Source: an uncultured Gammaproteobacteria bacterium (GTDB taxonomy: Bacteria > Pseudomonadota > Gammaproteobacteria > Halothiobacillales > Halothiobacillaceae). From it: a stretch of 15,290 nt of DNA. Shown one piece after another: positions 7,940-14,119 of this stretch (position 1 is its first letter; each line of letters starts with the position of its first letter). Where the stretch lies: assembly GCA_938004235.1 (NCBI GenBank), contig CALKWL010000292.1:1-15290 (forward strand), given 5' to 3'. Position numbers and translations under genes: made by a program. The notes under the pieces are model-generated. The model did not search any database, had not been told where the DNA came from, and saw only the letters and a program-made list of their open reading frames with translations.

Positions 7940-9147
7940 GAACGCGCACCGCCGGAAGCTTGTTCCGCTTGCAGAGGCGTGACCGCAAGCCCTTCGATGG
8001 CATTGGGCAGATGGGTGGTCATGACCACGGCGCCCGACGCCAGTTCGGCGGCGCGCAGCAGAATGAGCGTTTGCTGATCGCGCTGCATTTCTCCGACGCG
8101 CTCAACCTCGACGGCGTGCAGGCGGCCATCACGCACGAGATACACGCGTTTGCCGCCGTGCAATGCTGAATAGGGCAGGGCGACCAGACCGTCCTGGGCG
8201 GGCAGAGCAAGCTGCGCGCTCAACAGGCTGCCGACTGGAATGTTTGCGTGGGTCGCATCCAGGCGGAGCAGGGCATCGACTCCGCGTGCGTCAGCCTCGC
8301 CGGACAGACGCTCCAGTGTGGCCGGAATCTGTCTGTCATTGAATTCGAGCGAAGCAATCAAAGGCGTGCCCGCGCTCAAACCCCGGCGCAGCACCTCGGC
8401 CTGGGGTGCGGGAACCTTGGCGCGCAGGTAAAGCCTGTTGGCGGGATAAAGCGTGAGCAGGGTTTGTCCTGGCGTGACTTGGTCGCCTGCCGCCACTTCG
8501 ACGCTGCCGATGCGCGCGGCAAAGGGCGCGCTCATGGCGCCGCGTTCGGCATCACGCTGCGCTTCGTCCAGTTTGGATTGCAGTTGCGCCAGCCGCGCCG
8601 GCGCTTCGGCAATAGCCTGTTGACGTTGCAGTACGGAGAGGCGGGCGCGGGCAAGCTGCTCGCGTGCCGTATCGGTGGCGGCTTGCGAGCCGAGTTTTTG
8701 TGCCTGGATGGATTCATTGCGTTGCAGGCTGCTGAGCGCAAGCTCTTCCACTTGTTGTTCATGCTTCAGCGCGGCGCGGTCATTGGCAAGGTTGAGATGT
8801 TCGCGTTCGATGTCGGCCTTGATCTGCGCCACGCGCGGTTGCAGGTCGCGCGCATCCAGCTCGGCCAGCGCCTGCCCGGCCTGCACGCTTTCCCCATCAC
8901 GTACCAATACCTTGAGCACCCGCCCGCCCACCGGCGCGGCAATGCGTACCCGATCCGGCGTTTCGATGCGTCCGTACAGGGTCAGCTCGGGTTGCAGGCG
9001 CTCAGCTTGGACGTTTTGTGTGGCGACATGCCAGACCCGCTCCTGAATCACTACCGGTGCGGGTTGGCTGCGTGTGGCTTTGAGCGCCGCAAAGCCGATG
9101 ATCGCAAGGGCAAGAATCAGCAGGGGAAGAAGCGTTTTGAGTTTCAT
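7936..9147 (-). CDS. RND efflux periplasmic adaptor (membrane fusion protein)
   Basis: The adaptor links the RND permease to an outer-membrane channel. With the ATG at 9147 it has 403 residues. It begins with a single hydrophobic anchor (residues 5-22, TLLPLLILALAIIGFAAL) and has no lipobox cysteine, so it should be held by a transmembrane helix or uncleaved signal. The first lipoyl half is at about 68-98 (RIAAPVGGRVLKVLVRDGE...GQALAELD). An Ala/Gln/Leu-rich coiled-coil hairpin runs from about 105 to 195. The second lipoyl half (APFAARIGSVEVAAGDQVTPGQTLL) is at about 208-236, and beta-barrel and membrane-proximal domains follow. The frame extends to a TTG at 9222, but that would put 25 charged residues before the anchor and has a badly spaced ribosome binding site, so I reject it. 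The stop overlaps the permease start (ATGA). Regulator and promoter are not recognisable upstream. Confidence 0.92.
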   Translation of the reverse strand: MKLKTLLPLLILALAIIGFAALKATRSQPAPVVIQERVWHVATQNVQAERLQPELTLYGRIETPDRVRIAAPVGGRVLKVLVRDGESVQAGQALAELDARDLQPRVAQIKADIEREHLNLANDRAALKHEQQVEELALSSLQRNESIQAQKLGSQAATDTAREQLARARLSVLQRQQAIAEAPARLAQLQSKLDEAQRDAERGAMSAPFAARIGSVEVAAGDQVTPGQTLLTLYPANRLYLRAKVPAPQAEVLRRGLSAGTPLIASLEFNDRQIPATLERLSGEADARGVDALLRLDATHANIPVGSLLSAQLALPAQDGLVALPYSALHGGKRVYLVRDGRLHAVEVERVGEMQRDQQTLILLRAAELASGAVVMTTHLPNAIEGLAVTPLQAEQASGGARS

Positions 9148-9271
9148 GGTGATGGGGTTGGGCTGTCTTGGATGTGTTGAATGTTTTTTGCCGCAGGCGG
9201 GGGATTTGGTTTTGGATTTCAACTCCCCCTTTTGATGCCGACGTGGACTGGCCTGTGGAGATCAGGTCAAA

Positions 9272-9287
9272 GCGCCATGGATGGCGC
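9272..9287. repeat. CATGGATG-centred hairpin, isolated copy
   Basis: GCGCCAT and ATGGCGC form a perfect 7-bp stem around a GG centre. The same CATGGATG core closes two longer hairpins at 9353-9376 and 9378-9409, where the outer arms differ in sequence but keep their pairing. This is compensatory variation, suggesting that structure matters more than sequence. Confidence 0.6.
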
Positions 9288-9298
9288 GGCACGGATTT

Positions 9299-9515
9299 GG
9301 ATTTCCTTCCCCCCGTGTGGGGTCGCCGTGAACGGAGTGCCGTAGGCATGGTAAACAGGCCATGGATGGCCTGTTTAGTCCCGTCGCAACATGGATGTTG
9401 CGTCGGGACGGCCTTGCCGTAGGCGCTGCGTTCACGGCTTGCCCGTAGGGCGACCCCTTGGGGCGTGTTCTTTTGGTAACTTTTCTTGCACGAGCAAGAA
9501 AAGTTACTCGCCCGT
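9299..9515 (+). repeat. Large multi-hairpin intergenic element (possible structured RNA or palindromic repeat)
   Basis: An outer stem pairs GGGGTCGCC (9319-9327) with GGCGACCCC (9449-9457) and then GTGAACG (9328-9334) with CGTTCAC (9429-9435). Inside are a perfect 11-bp hairpin (9353-9363/9366-9376) and a 15-bp hairpin with one T:T mismatch (9378-9392/9395-9409), both with a GG centre. Three short GCC-GTA-GGC type hairpins lie near 9338, 9416 and 9441. A perfect 13-bp stem, TAACTTTTCTTGC with loop ACGA (9477-9489/9494-9506), follows. The element lies upstream of the efflux operon and far downstream of orn. No reading frame in it looks coding. I recall similar AACTTTTCTTGC..GCAAG hairpins from other proteobacterial intergenic regions, but cannot check this. 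Confidence 0.65.
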
Positions 9516-9639
9516 GGCCACCTATTTCTGCTACGGAGTAGCTTCGTCAAGACGGGCGAAATAACCCACTAACCGTTCAAGGCCAGTGGCATTGTTTCGT
9601 CCGTCTCCACGGTGCGACTTTGTACAAAGCGTGATTGAT

Positions 9640-9727
9640 ACGGGCGAGTAACTTTCTTTGCTTGCACAAAGAAAGTCACCAAAGAAATGCACCCCGACGA
9701 TGCTGCCCTTCGGGCAAGCCGTGAAGC
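9640..9727 (-). repeat. Inverted partial copy of the structured element
   Basis: Read on the minus strand, this matches 9429-9515 end to end: TTCACGGCTTGCCCG is shared at one end and AGTTACTCGCCCGT at the other. The middle diverges but keeps its pairing. Its own hairpin is ACTTTCTTTG (9651-9660) with CAAAGAAAGT (9667-9676), against a longer TTTTC-type stem in the other copy. A small GCCC-TTC-GGGC stem (9705-9715) replaces GCCC-GTA-GGGC. The two copies face each other across 124 bp (9516-9639), which contains a 12-bp perfect palindrome CTTTGTACAAAG at 9618-9629 and nothing else I can identify. Confidence 0.65.
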
Positions 9728-9768
9728 AAGCTGCGAAAGGGGAATGAAAACCAAACCCCGGCACTTTG

Positions 9769-9791
9769 CCAAGCGCGTCAAACACGCTTGG
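9769..9791 (-). terminator. Hairpin just after orn stop
   Basis: CCAAGCG and CGCTTGG form a perfect 7-bp stem with a 9-base loop, starting about 6 bases after the orn stop on the minus strand. It has no U-run after it, so it may protect the 3' end or be a weak terminator only. Confidence 0.35.
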
Positions 9792-9797
9792 AGCGTC

Positions 9798-10328
9798 TCA
9801 ACGCAAAACAGTTTCACGGTAATAACGTAATTCGTCGAGCGAGGCGCGAATATCGTCCAGAGCACGATGCGCGCCCGCTTTCTCGAACTTCGGCACCTCA
9901 GGATACCAGCGGCGCGCCAGCTCCTTGAGGGTGCTCACATCCAGATTGCGGTAGTGGAAAAAGGCTTCCAGCTCGGGCATGTGGCGGGCAAGGAAGCGCC
10001 GATCCTGACAGATGCTGTTGCCACAAATCGGCGAGCTGCGTTTCTCGCTCCATTCTGCGAGAAATTCGAGGGTAAGTTTCTCGGCTTCGGCGGTGTCGTG
10101 CGTACTGGCGCGTACGCGATCCAGCAGGCCGGATGCGCCGTGATGGGTCTGGTTCCATTCGTCCATGCCCTGCAACACGTTTTCGGGTTGATGCACGGCA
10201 AGTACCGGCCCCTCGGCCAAAATGTTCAGTTGTTCATCGGTGACCAGGGTGGCAATTTCGATGATGACGTCGCGGTCAGGTTCCAGTCCGGTCATTTCAA
10301 GATCGATCCAGATGAGGCGGTTTTGCAT
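9798..10328 (-). CDS. orn: Oligoribonuclease
   Basis: 3'-5' exoribonuclease that degrades 2-5-nt RNAs and linear dinucleotides such as pGpG to mononucleotides; cytoplasmic homodimer using two metal ions. The protein has 176 residues against about 181 in E. coli. DEDDh catalytic residues are all visible: D9 and E11 in [11 protein letters not shown]109 in [13 protein letters not shown], and H154 and D159 in AHRALDDI. I chose ATG 10328, with AAGGGG 7 bases upstream; an in-frame ATG 39 bases farther upstream would add 13 residues before the conserved N terminus. It diverges from mgtE across a 79-bp gap. In E. coli orn and rsgA are adjacent and divergent; here mgtE lies between them. Confidence 0.96.
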   Translation of the reverse strand: MQNRLIWIDLEMTGLEPDRDVIIEIATLVTDEQLNILAEGPVLAVHQPENVLQGMDEWNQTHHGASGLLDRVRASTHDTAEAEKLTLEFLAEWSEKRSSPICGNSICQDRRFLARHMPELEAFFHYRNLDVSTLKELARRWYPEVPKFEKAGAHRALDDIRASLDELRYYRETVLR

Positions 10329-10364
10329 GGCGTTACCCCTTAATTTTACGGTGGATGCGGCAAG

Positions 10365-10399
10365 CATCCTGCTAAGATGACGGCCACTTTAGCAGGATG
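10365..10399. promoter_or_regulatory. Inverted repeat over the mgtE ribosome binding site
   Basis: CATCCTGCTAA (10365-10375) and TTAGCAGGATG (10389-10399) are perfect 11-base complements with a 13-base loop. The element fills much of the 79-bp gap between the divergent orn and mgtE starts. The 3' arm contains AGCAGGATG, the best Shine-Dalgarno candidate for mgtE (ATG 10408). It could be an operator for both genes, or an RNA hairpin that hides the ribosome binding site. It does not look like an M-box Mg2+ riboswitch, which is far longer. Confidence 0.55.
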
Positions 10400-10407
10400 T
10401 CGGGATC

Positions 10408-11853
10408 ATGAGCGAGCAGCAACATAGCGCAGAGCACATTCGTGAGTGGGTGAGCGAGATTCACGAGCTGCTTGAGCGTCAGCGTCTGGTGGAGCAGCTG
10501 GTGGCGCGCGAGGATGCTGCCGACGAGCGTAGCTCCATCGTGGAGAACATGGTGCACAAACAGCACCTGGTGGCGCTGGAAGCCAAGCTCGCAAAAATCC
10601 ACCCGGCGGATGTGGCGCGCATTTTGGAAATGCTGCCGCTCAAGGACCGTCTGATTGTCTGGGATCTGGTCAAGTCGGACATGGACGGTGAGGTTCTGCT
10701 GGAAACCTCGGATGCGGTGCGCGAATCGTTGATCGAGGCGATGGATACGCATGAGCTGGTTGCCGCCACGGAGCAACTGGATACCGATGAAATCGCCGAT
10801 CTTGCGCCCGACCTGCCGGATGAGGCCGTGCAGGGAATCTACAAAACCCTGAATCCTGAAGAGCGTGAGCAGCTGCGCCTGGCGCTGTCCTACCCGGAAA
10901 ATACGGTGGGCGCGCGCATGGACTTTGAAATGGTCAATGTGCGCGAGGATGTGAGCGTCGAGGTGGTGTTGCGCTATCTGCGCCGCCTGCGCGTCTTGCC
11001 GGATCATACCGATCAGTTATTTGTGGTGGATCGTGAGGAGCATCTGCGCGGCGTCTTGCCGCTGAATACGCTGCTGGTTTCCCAGCCGGAAGATGACGTA
11101 GGCAGCATCATGCAGGCTTCGCCCAAGCGTTTTACGGCAGATGGCAAATTGCTGGATGCTGCCGAAGCGTTTGAACGTTATGACCTGATTACCGCGCCGG
11201 TGGTGGATGATGATGGCGTGGTGCTTGGTCGCTTGACCGTCGATGCCATGGTGGACTTCATCAAAGAGCGTCAGGAGCAGGAGCAACTGAGTCAAGGCGG
11301 TCTGCGTGAAGAAGAAGACATTTTTGCACCGCTTTCCGCCAGCCTGAAAAACCGCGCGCCCTGGCTTGGCGTGAATCTGGTGACGGCGCTGATTGCCTCC
11401 AGCGTGATCGGCATGTTTGAAGGCACGATTGAAAAACTGGTGGCTCTTGCCGCGTTGATGCCGATTGTGGCCGGCATGGGCGGTAATGTGGGCAATCAGA
11501 CCATCACCATGATCGTGCGGGCGCTGGCCAACAATCCACTGAGTTCAGCCGATGTGCGCAACCTGTACATCAAGGAGCTGAGTCTGGCGCTGGTCAATGG
11601 TCTGATGTGGGGGGCGGCGCTGGCGGCGATCACTTTCGTGATGTACAAGGATTTGCCGCTGGGCGGGGTCATGATGCTGGCGGTGACGCTGAATTTCCTG
11701 CTGGCGGCGGTGATGGCGGTGACGATTCCAGTCATGCGCGCGCGCATGGGGCGCGACCCGGCGCTGGGTTCCAGTGTGATGATTACCGCGATTACCGATT
11801 CGGGCGGCTTCTTCATTTTTCTTGGGCTGGCCAGCCTGTTCCTGTTGCATTGA
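10408..11853 (+). CDS. mgtE: Magnesium transporter MgtE
   Basis: Inner-membrane Mg2+ channel, 481 residues. The family's domains are in order: an N-terminal helical superfamily domain (about 30-160, with IHPADVARILEMLP), two CBS domains (about 175-235 and 238-287, the second ending GRLTVDAMVDFI), an acidic plug-like linker (QEQEQLSQGGLREEED), and five membrane helices from residue 319 on. The TM2 signature GMGGNVGNQT is at 357-365, and DPALGSS...TAITDSGG holds Asp464, which should match the conserved pore aspartate (Asp432 of Thermus MgtE). In this family the cytosolic domains sense Mg2+ and close the pore when it is plentiful. It is followed after 2 bp by rsgA, so the two are probably co-transcribed. 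An inverted repeat overlaps its ribosome binding site. Confidence 0.96.
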   Translation: MSEQQHSAEHIREWVSEIHELLERQRLVEQLVAREDAADERSSIVENMVHKQHLVALEAKLAKIHPADVARILEMLPLKDRLIVWDLVKSDMDGEVLLETSDAVRESLIEAMDTHELVAATEQLDTDEIADLAPDLPDEAVQGIYKTLNPEEREQLRLALSYPENTVGARMDFEMVNVREDVSVEVVLRYLRRLRVLPDHTDQLFVVDREEHLRGVLPLNTLLVSQPEDDVGSIMQASPKRFTADGKLLDAAEAFERYDLITAPVVDDDGVVLGRLTVDAMVDFIKERQEQEQLSQGGLREEEDIFAPLSASLKNRAPWLGVNLVTALIASSVIGMFEGTIEKLVALAALMPIVAGMGGNVGNQTITMIVRALANNPLSSADVRNLYIKELSLALVNGLMWGAALAAITFVMYKDLPLGGVMMLAVTLNFLLAAVMAVTIPVMRARMGRDPALGSSVMITAITDSGGFFIFLGLASLFLLH

Positions 11854-11855
11854 TT

Positions 11856-12830
11856 ATGTCCAAACGTCGTCTTAACGATCAGCAACGTCGCAATATCGAG
11901 CAACGCCATGCCCGCGAAGCGGAAAATGTGGATTTGCGTCCCGGGTTAGTGGTGGCGCATCACGGCAAGCAGGTGATGCTTGAAGATTGCGAAAGCGGCG
12001 AACGCCGCGGCTGCACGGTCAAGCAAACTTTGGGGGCGGTGGCTACAGGCGATCGCGTGCGCTGGCGTGAAAATGCCGATGGGCGCGGCTCGGTGGAGTT
12101 TGTCGAGCCGCGCCATTCCCTGCTGATTCGCCCGGATACGCTGGGCAAGCCGCGTTTGATGGCGGCGAATATCGACCAGGTGCTCATTACTATCGCGCCT
12201 GTGCCGGAGCCGAACGCCAGCGTCATCGATCGTGCGATTGTGGCCGCGCTCGATTTGCCTGCGGAGCCGATTCTGCTTGTCAATAAAGTGGATCGGTTGG
12301 ACGCTCCGCAGCGGCAGACCATGCGCGCTTTTGTGGCGGAATGGTGTGCGGCAGGGGTGGATGCCCTGGAGGTCAGCGCGGTCACAGGTGAAGGGATCGA
12401 TGCGCTCAAGGCGCGTTTGCAGAACCATCAAAGTCTGTTTGTGGGGCTGTCGGGGGTAGGCAAGTCGTCGCTGGTTGCGGCGCTTATGCCCGTGGGGGCT
12501 GATATTCTGGTCGGGGCGATTTCAGAGCATAGCCAGGAAGGCAGGCACACCACGCGCACCAGCACGCTGTATCACTTGCCGAGCGGCGGCGATGTCGTGG
12601 ATGCGCCGGGCGTGCGCGATTTCGGGGTGTGGGCCATGACGACCGCAGTGGTACGGCGCGGATTTAGCGAGATTGAAAACGCGGCGCAGCAGTGCCGTTT
12701 TGCGAACTGCACGCACCGCGCCGAGCCGGGGTGCGCGGTCAAGCAGGCTATGGAGCAGGGAAAGATCTCTGGGCGCCGCTACCAGAGTTTTTTAGAAATG
12801 ATGGATCTGGCATCAGTATCGCTGCGCTAA
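11856..12830 (+). CDS. rsgA: Small ribosomal subunit biogenesis GTPase RsgA
   Basis: Circularly permuted GTPase that helps late 30S maturation, releasing RbfA and checking the decoding centre. The 324-residue product has the expected order: an OB-fold N-terminal domain (about 30-100), G4 NKVD (143-146), G5-like SAVTGEG, G1 GLSGVGKSS (197-205), the switch region EGRHTTR, G3 DAPGVRDFG, and a C-terminal zinc site CRFANCTHRAEPGC (C-x4-C-x-H-x5-C). The start is ATG 11856, 2 bp after the mgtE stop; a longer open frame upstream lies wholly inside mgtE. No clear ribosome binding site is seen, which fits translational coupling. Its TAA stop is followed at once by the 14-mer repeat at 12831, and the next gene is convergent. 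Confidence 0.96.
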   Translation: MSKRRLNDQQRRNIEQRHAREAENVDLRPGLVVAHHGKQVMLEDCESGERRGCTVKQTLGAVATGDRVRWRENADGRGSVEFVEPRHSLLIRPDTLGKPRLMAANIDQVLITIAPVPEPNASVIDRAIVAALDLPAEPILLVNKVDRLDAPQRQTMRAFVAEWCAAGVDALEVSAVTGEGIDALKARLQNHQSLFVGLSGVGKSSLVAALMPVGADILVGAISEHSQEGRHTTRTSTLYHLPSGGDVVDAPGVRDFGVWAMTTAVVRRGFSEIENAAQQCRFANCTHRAEPGCAVKQAMEQGKISGRRYQSFLEMMDLASVSLR

Positions 12831-12844
12831 GAACCTGTTCAAAG
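12831..12844 (+). repeat. 14-mer repeat, left end of the cassette
   Basis: GAACCTGTTCAAAG starts on the base after the rsgA stop and is identical to 374-387. It pairs as an inverted repeat with 13632-13645 (13 of 14 bases). Together they bracket the repeat-protein gene and its promoter. No clear target-site duplication is visible outside them. Confidence 0.65.
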
Positions 12845-12860
12845 GCAAAGGCACCGTGGG

Positions 12861-13535
12861 TTATCGGTCGCGGAGATAACAGGCTTTGACGCGCCCAGGG
12901 GCAGGGTCGCCGAAAATCTCGTTGCTGCATGTGACGCCATTGAGGCGGGTCAGATGCGTCCAGCGCCCGTTTGCACCGTAGCGAACCTCTTGCCAGCCCC
13001 TGAATGCGCAGAAACCGTCCTCACTGGCGCATCTGCGCCATCCATCCTGATTCCATTCATTGTTTGCGTTGGATGTGCTGATAAAACAGGCTTTGACTCG
13101 ACCAAGCGCCGGGTCGCCAAAGGTTTCATTGCCGCAAAAAATGCCGTTGCGGGCGCTGCGCGTTTCCCAGCGACCACCCGCTCCGTAATGCACCTCAGCA
13201 CGCCCGTTGAAGCGGCAGAATTCGCCTTCGCTGGCGCAGCGTTGCCAGCCCGAGGGGATGGAACCGTCTGAGCTGGCGGCGCTTGCACGCACAAAACAGG
13301 ATTTAACCGCGCCAGGCGCCGGGTCGCCAAAGTTGGCGTTGTTGCACCGGATGCTGTTTCTGGCTTCGCGGCTTGTCCAGCGTCGGTCTGCGCCATAACG
13401 CACTTCGGCGCGACCGTCGAAGCGGCAAAGCTCGTTTTCATTCGCGCACCACACCCATTCATTAGCCATCGCCGGGGGCAGAAAGCAGGCGGAAAGCGCC
13501 GCGCAAGCGGCGAGCAGGATGGCGTGATGTTTCAT
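12861..13535 (-). CDS. Exported protein with three cysteine-rich repeats, function unknown
   Basis: I do not recognise a named family. The 224-residue protein starts at ATG 13535 with a strong GGAGGAG 7 bases upstream. The N terminus is an export signal; LSAC at 14-17 fits a lipobox and AMA|N at 24 fits signal peptidase I, so lipoprotein or free secreted form are both possible. The rest is three tandem repeats of about 53 residues (about 28-82, 98-152, 167-221), each reading roughly WxxCAxExxxCxFxGxxEVxYGAxxRW, xNxxxC, then FGDPAxGxVKxC. Cysteine spacing is the same in all three (7, 27, 16): C30/37/64/80, C100/107/134/150 and C169/176/203/219, which suggests two disulfides per repeat. Similar modules are, from memory, found on secreted carbohydrate-active proteins, so a lectin-like role is a guess. 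It is convergent with rsgA and sits between inverted 14-mers. Confidence 0.85.
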   Translation of the reverse strand: MKHHAILLAACAALSACFLPPAMANEWVWCANENELCRFDGRAEVRYGADRRWTSREARNSIRCNNANFGDPAPGAVKSCFVRASAASSDGSIPSGWQRCASEGEFCRFNGRAEVHYGAGGRWETRSARNGIFCGNETFGDPALGRVKACFISTSNANNEWNQDGWRRCASEDGFCAFRGWQEVRYGANGRWTHLTRLNGVTCSNEIFGDPAPGRVKACYLRDR

Positions 13536-13563
13536 GGCAAGACTCCTCCCAAGGGGCGTAGGG

Positions 13564-13591
13564 AGCATAACTGAGTCACATGGCGCGTCAA
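13564..13591 (-). promoter_or_regulatory. Candidate sigma-70 promoter for the repeat protein
   Basis: On the minus strand a TTGACG -35 (13591-13586) and a TATGCT -10 (13569-13564) are separated by 16 bp. The -10 lies 28 bases before the ATG at 13535, which leaves room for the GGAGGAG ribosome binding site. The promoter lies inside the inverted-repeat boundaries, so the cassette could carry its own expression signals. Confidence 0.45.
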
Positions 13592-13631
13592 GTCAACCGA
13601 CAGAATGATGCGCTCAGTCCAGGGAGAGAGG

Positions 13632-13645
13632 CTTTGGACAGGTTC
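13632..13645 (-). repeat. 14-mer repeat, right end of the cassette (inverted)
   Basis: The minus strand reads GAACCTGTCCAAAG, one mismatch from the copies at 374 and 12831. It is followed outward on the plus strand by TA, as the 374 copy is preceded by TA. The span 12831-13645 is 815 bp. Confidence 0.65.
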
Positions 13646-13687
13646 TATCAGGCCAGTAACCGTGCGTTTGATGGCGCAGACCGATTA

Positions 13688-13777
13688 GGTCTTACGCAAA
13701 AACACCCCAGCGGCGTTAAAGCGCCAAGTGTACTGTCTTCGTCGCTTTGCCTTGCCGGTGCGCTTTTGCGTAAGTCC
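13688..13777. mobile_element. 90-bp MITE-like element with 14-bp terminal inverted repeats
   Basis: GGTCTTACGCAAAA (13688-13701) and TTTTGCGTAAGTCC (13764-13777) are inverted copies with one mismatch. The 62-bp interior has no coding capacity but holds a small GGCG..CGCC hairpin (13712-13725). Size, symmetrical ends and lack of a transposase fit a MITE or the fused ends of a deleted insertion sequence. It ends 5 bp before the infA stop codon, so infA transcripts would read into it, and its end repeats could fold as a 3' stem. Confidence 0.6.
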
Positions 13778-13782
13778 TGGAA

Positions 13783-14001
13783 TTACTTCGAACGGAAGGA
13801 GATGCGACCCTTGGTCAGGTCGTAGGGGGTGAGCTGGACGGTAACTTTGTCGCCGGTAAGAATCTTGATGTAGTTCTTACGCATACGACCGGAGATGTGA
13901 CAGGTCACGATGTGGCCATTTTCCAGTTCAACGCGGAACATGGTGTTGGGGAGCGTGTCGAGTACAGTACCCTGCATCTCGATGTAATCTTCTTTGGACA
14001 T
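13783..14001 (-). CDS. infA: Translation initiation factor IF-1
   Basis: Small OB-fold protein that binds the 30S A site and works with IF-2 and IF-3 in initiation. The 72-residue product has the canonical length and sequence: [13 protein letters not shown] at the start, the F-R-V-E-L-E-N-G-H core, [19 protein letters not shown], and [14 protein letters not shown] at the end. A longer frame on the same strand (to 14264) is in another register and not real. The ribosome binding site is weak. It diverges from fabD across 118 bp and its stop abuts the MITE-like element. Confidence 0.97.
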   Translation of the reverse strand: MSKEDYIEMQGTVLDTLPNTMFRVELENGHIVTCHISGRMRKNYIKILTGDKVTVQLTPYDLTKGRISFRSK

Positions 14002-14033
14002 TCAATATCTTGGCTGATTTCAGGAAAGCCGGG

Positions 14034-14062
14034 ATTATCCTTGAAGCCCACGTTCGGGGCAA
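14034..14062 (-). promoter_or_regulatory. Candidate sigma-70 promoter for infA
   Basis: On the minus strand a TTGCCC -35 (14062-14057) and a GATAAT -10 (14039-14034) are separated by exactly 17 bp. The -10 lies 32 bases before the infA ATG. I found no equally good promoter for fabD in the same gap. Confidence 0.45.
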
Positions 14063-14119
14063 GCTCATTAAGCCGTGTGTTAGCATTGCGTTCTTGTTTT
14101 ATGACTGAAGGATGAGTGT

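Noticed and set aside
8248..9180. 310-codon plus-strand frame opposite the adaptor gene
   Set aside because: It is antisense to a clear membrane fusion protein and reads as low-complexity shadow of its codons. The same applies to long frames opposite alr (1855-2880), the CE7-like gene (2816-3727), rsgA and the RND permease.
9148..9222. TTG start that extends the adaptor by 25 residues
   Set aside because: The extra residues are charged and precede the membrane anchor, and the G-rich stretch directly abuts the TTG with no spacer.
9148..9797. CRISPR array or tRNA in the long non-coding stretch
   Set aside because: The repeats are palindromic and unevenly spaced with no equal-length spacers, and no cloverleaf with a T-loop motif was found.
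9569..9865. Minus-strand frame (98 codons) in the orn downstream region
   Set aside because: It translates the hairpin repeat and overlaps orn in another register. Its protein-like stretch is explained by the repeat.
10329..10407. Mg2+ riboswitch (M-box) ahead of mgtE
   Set aside because: The gap to orn is only 79 bp and the single hairpin lacks the size and multi-helix layout of an M-box.
13580..13825. 81-codon plus-strand frame between the repeat protein and infA
   Set aside because: It runs through the inverted 14-mer, the MITE-like element and the infA 3' end on the opposite strand, has no good ribosome binding site, and shows no recognisable domain.
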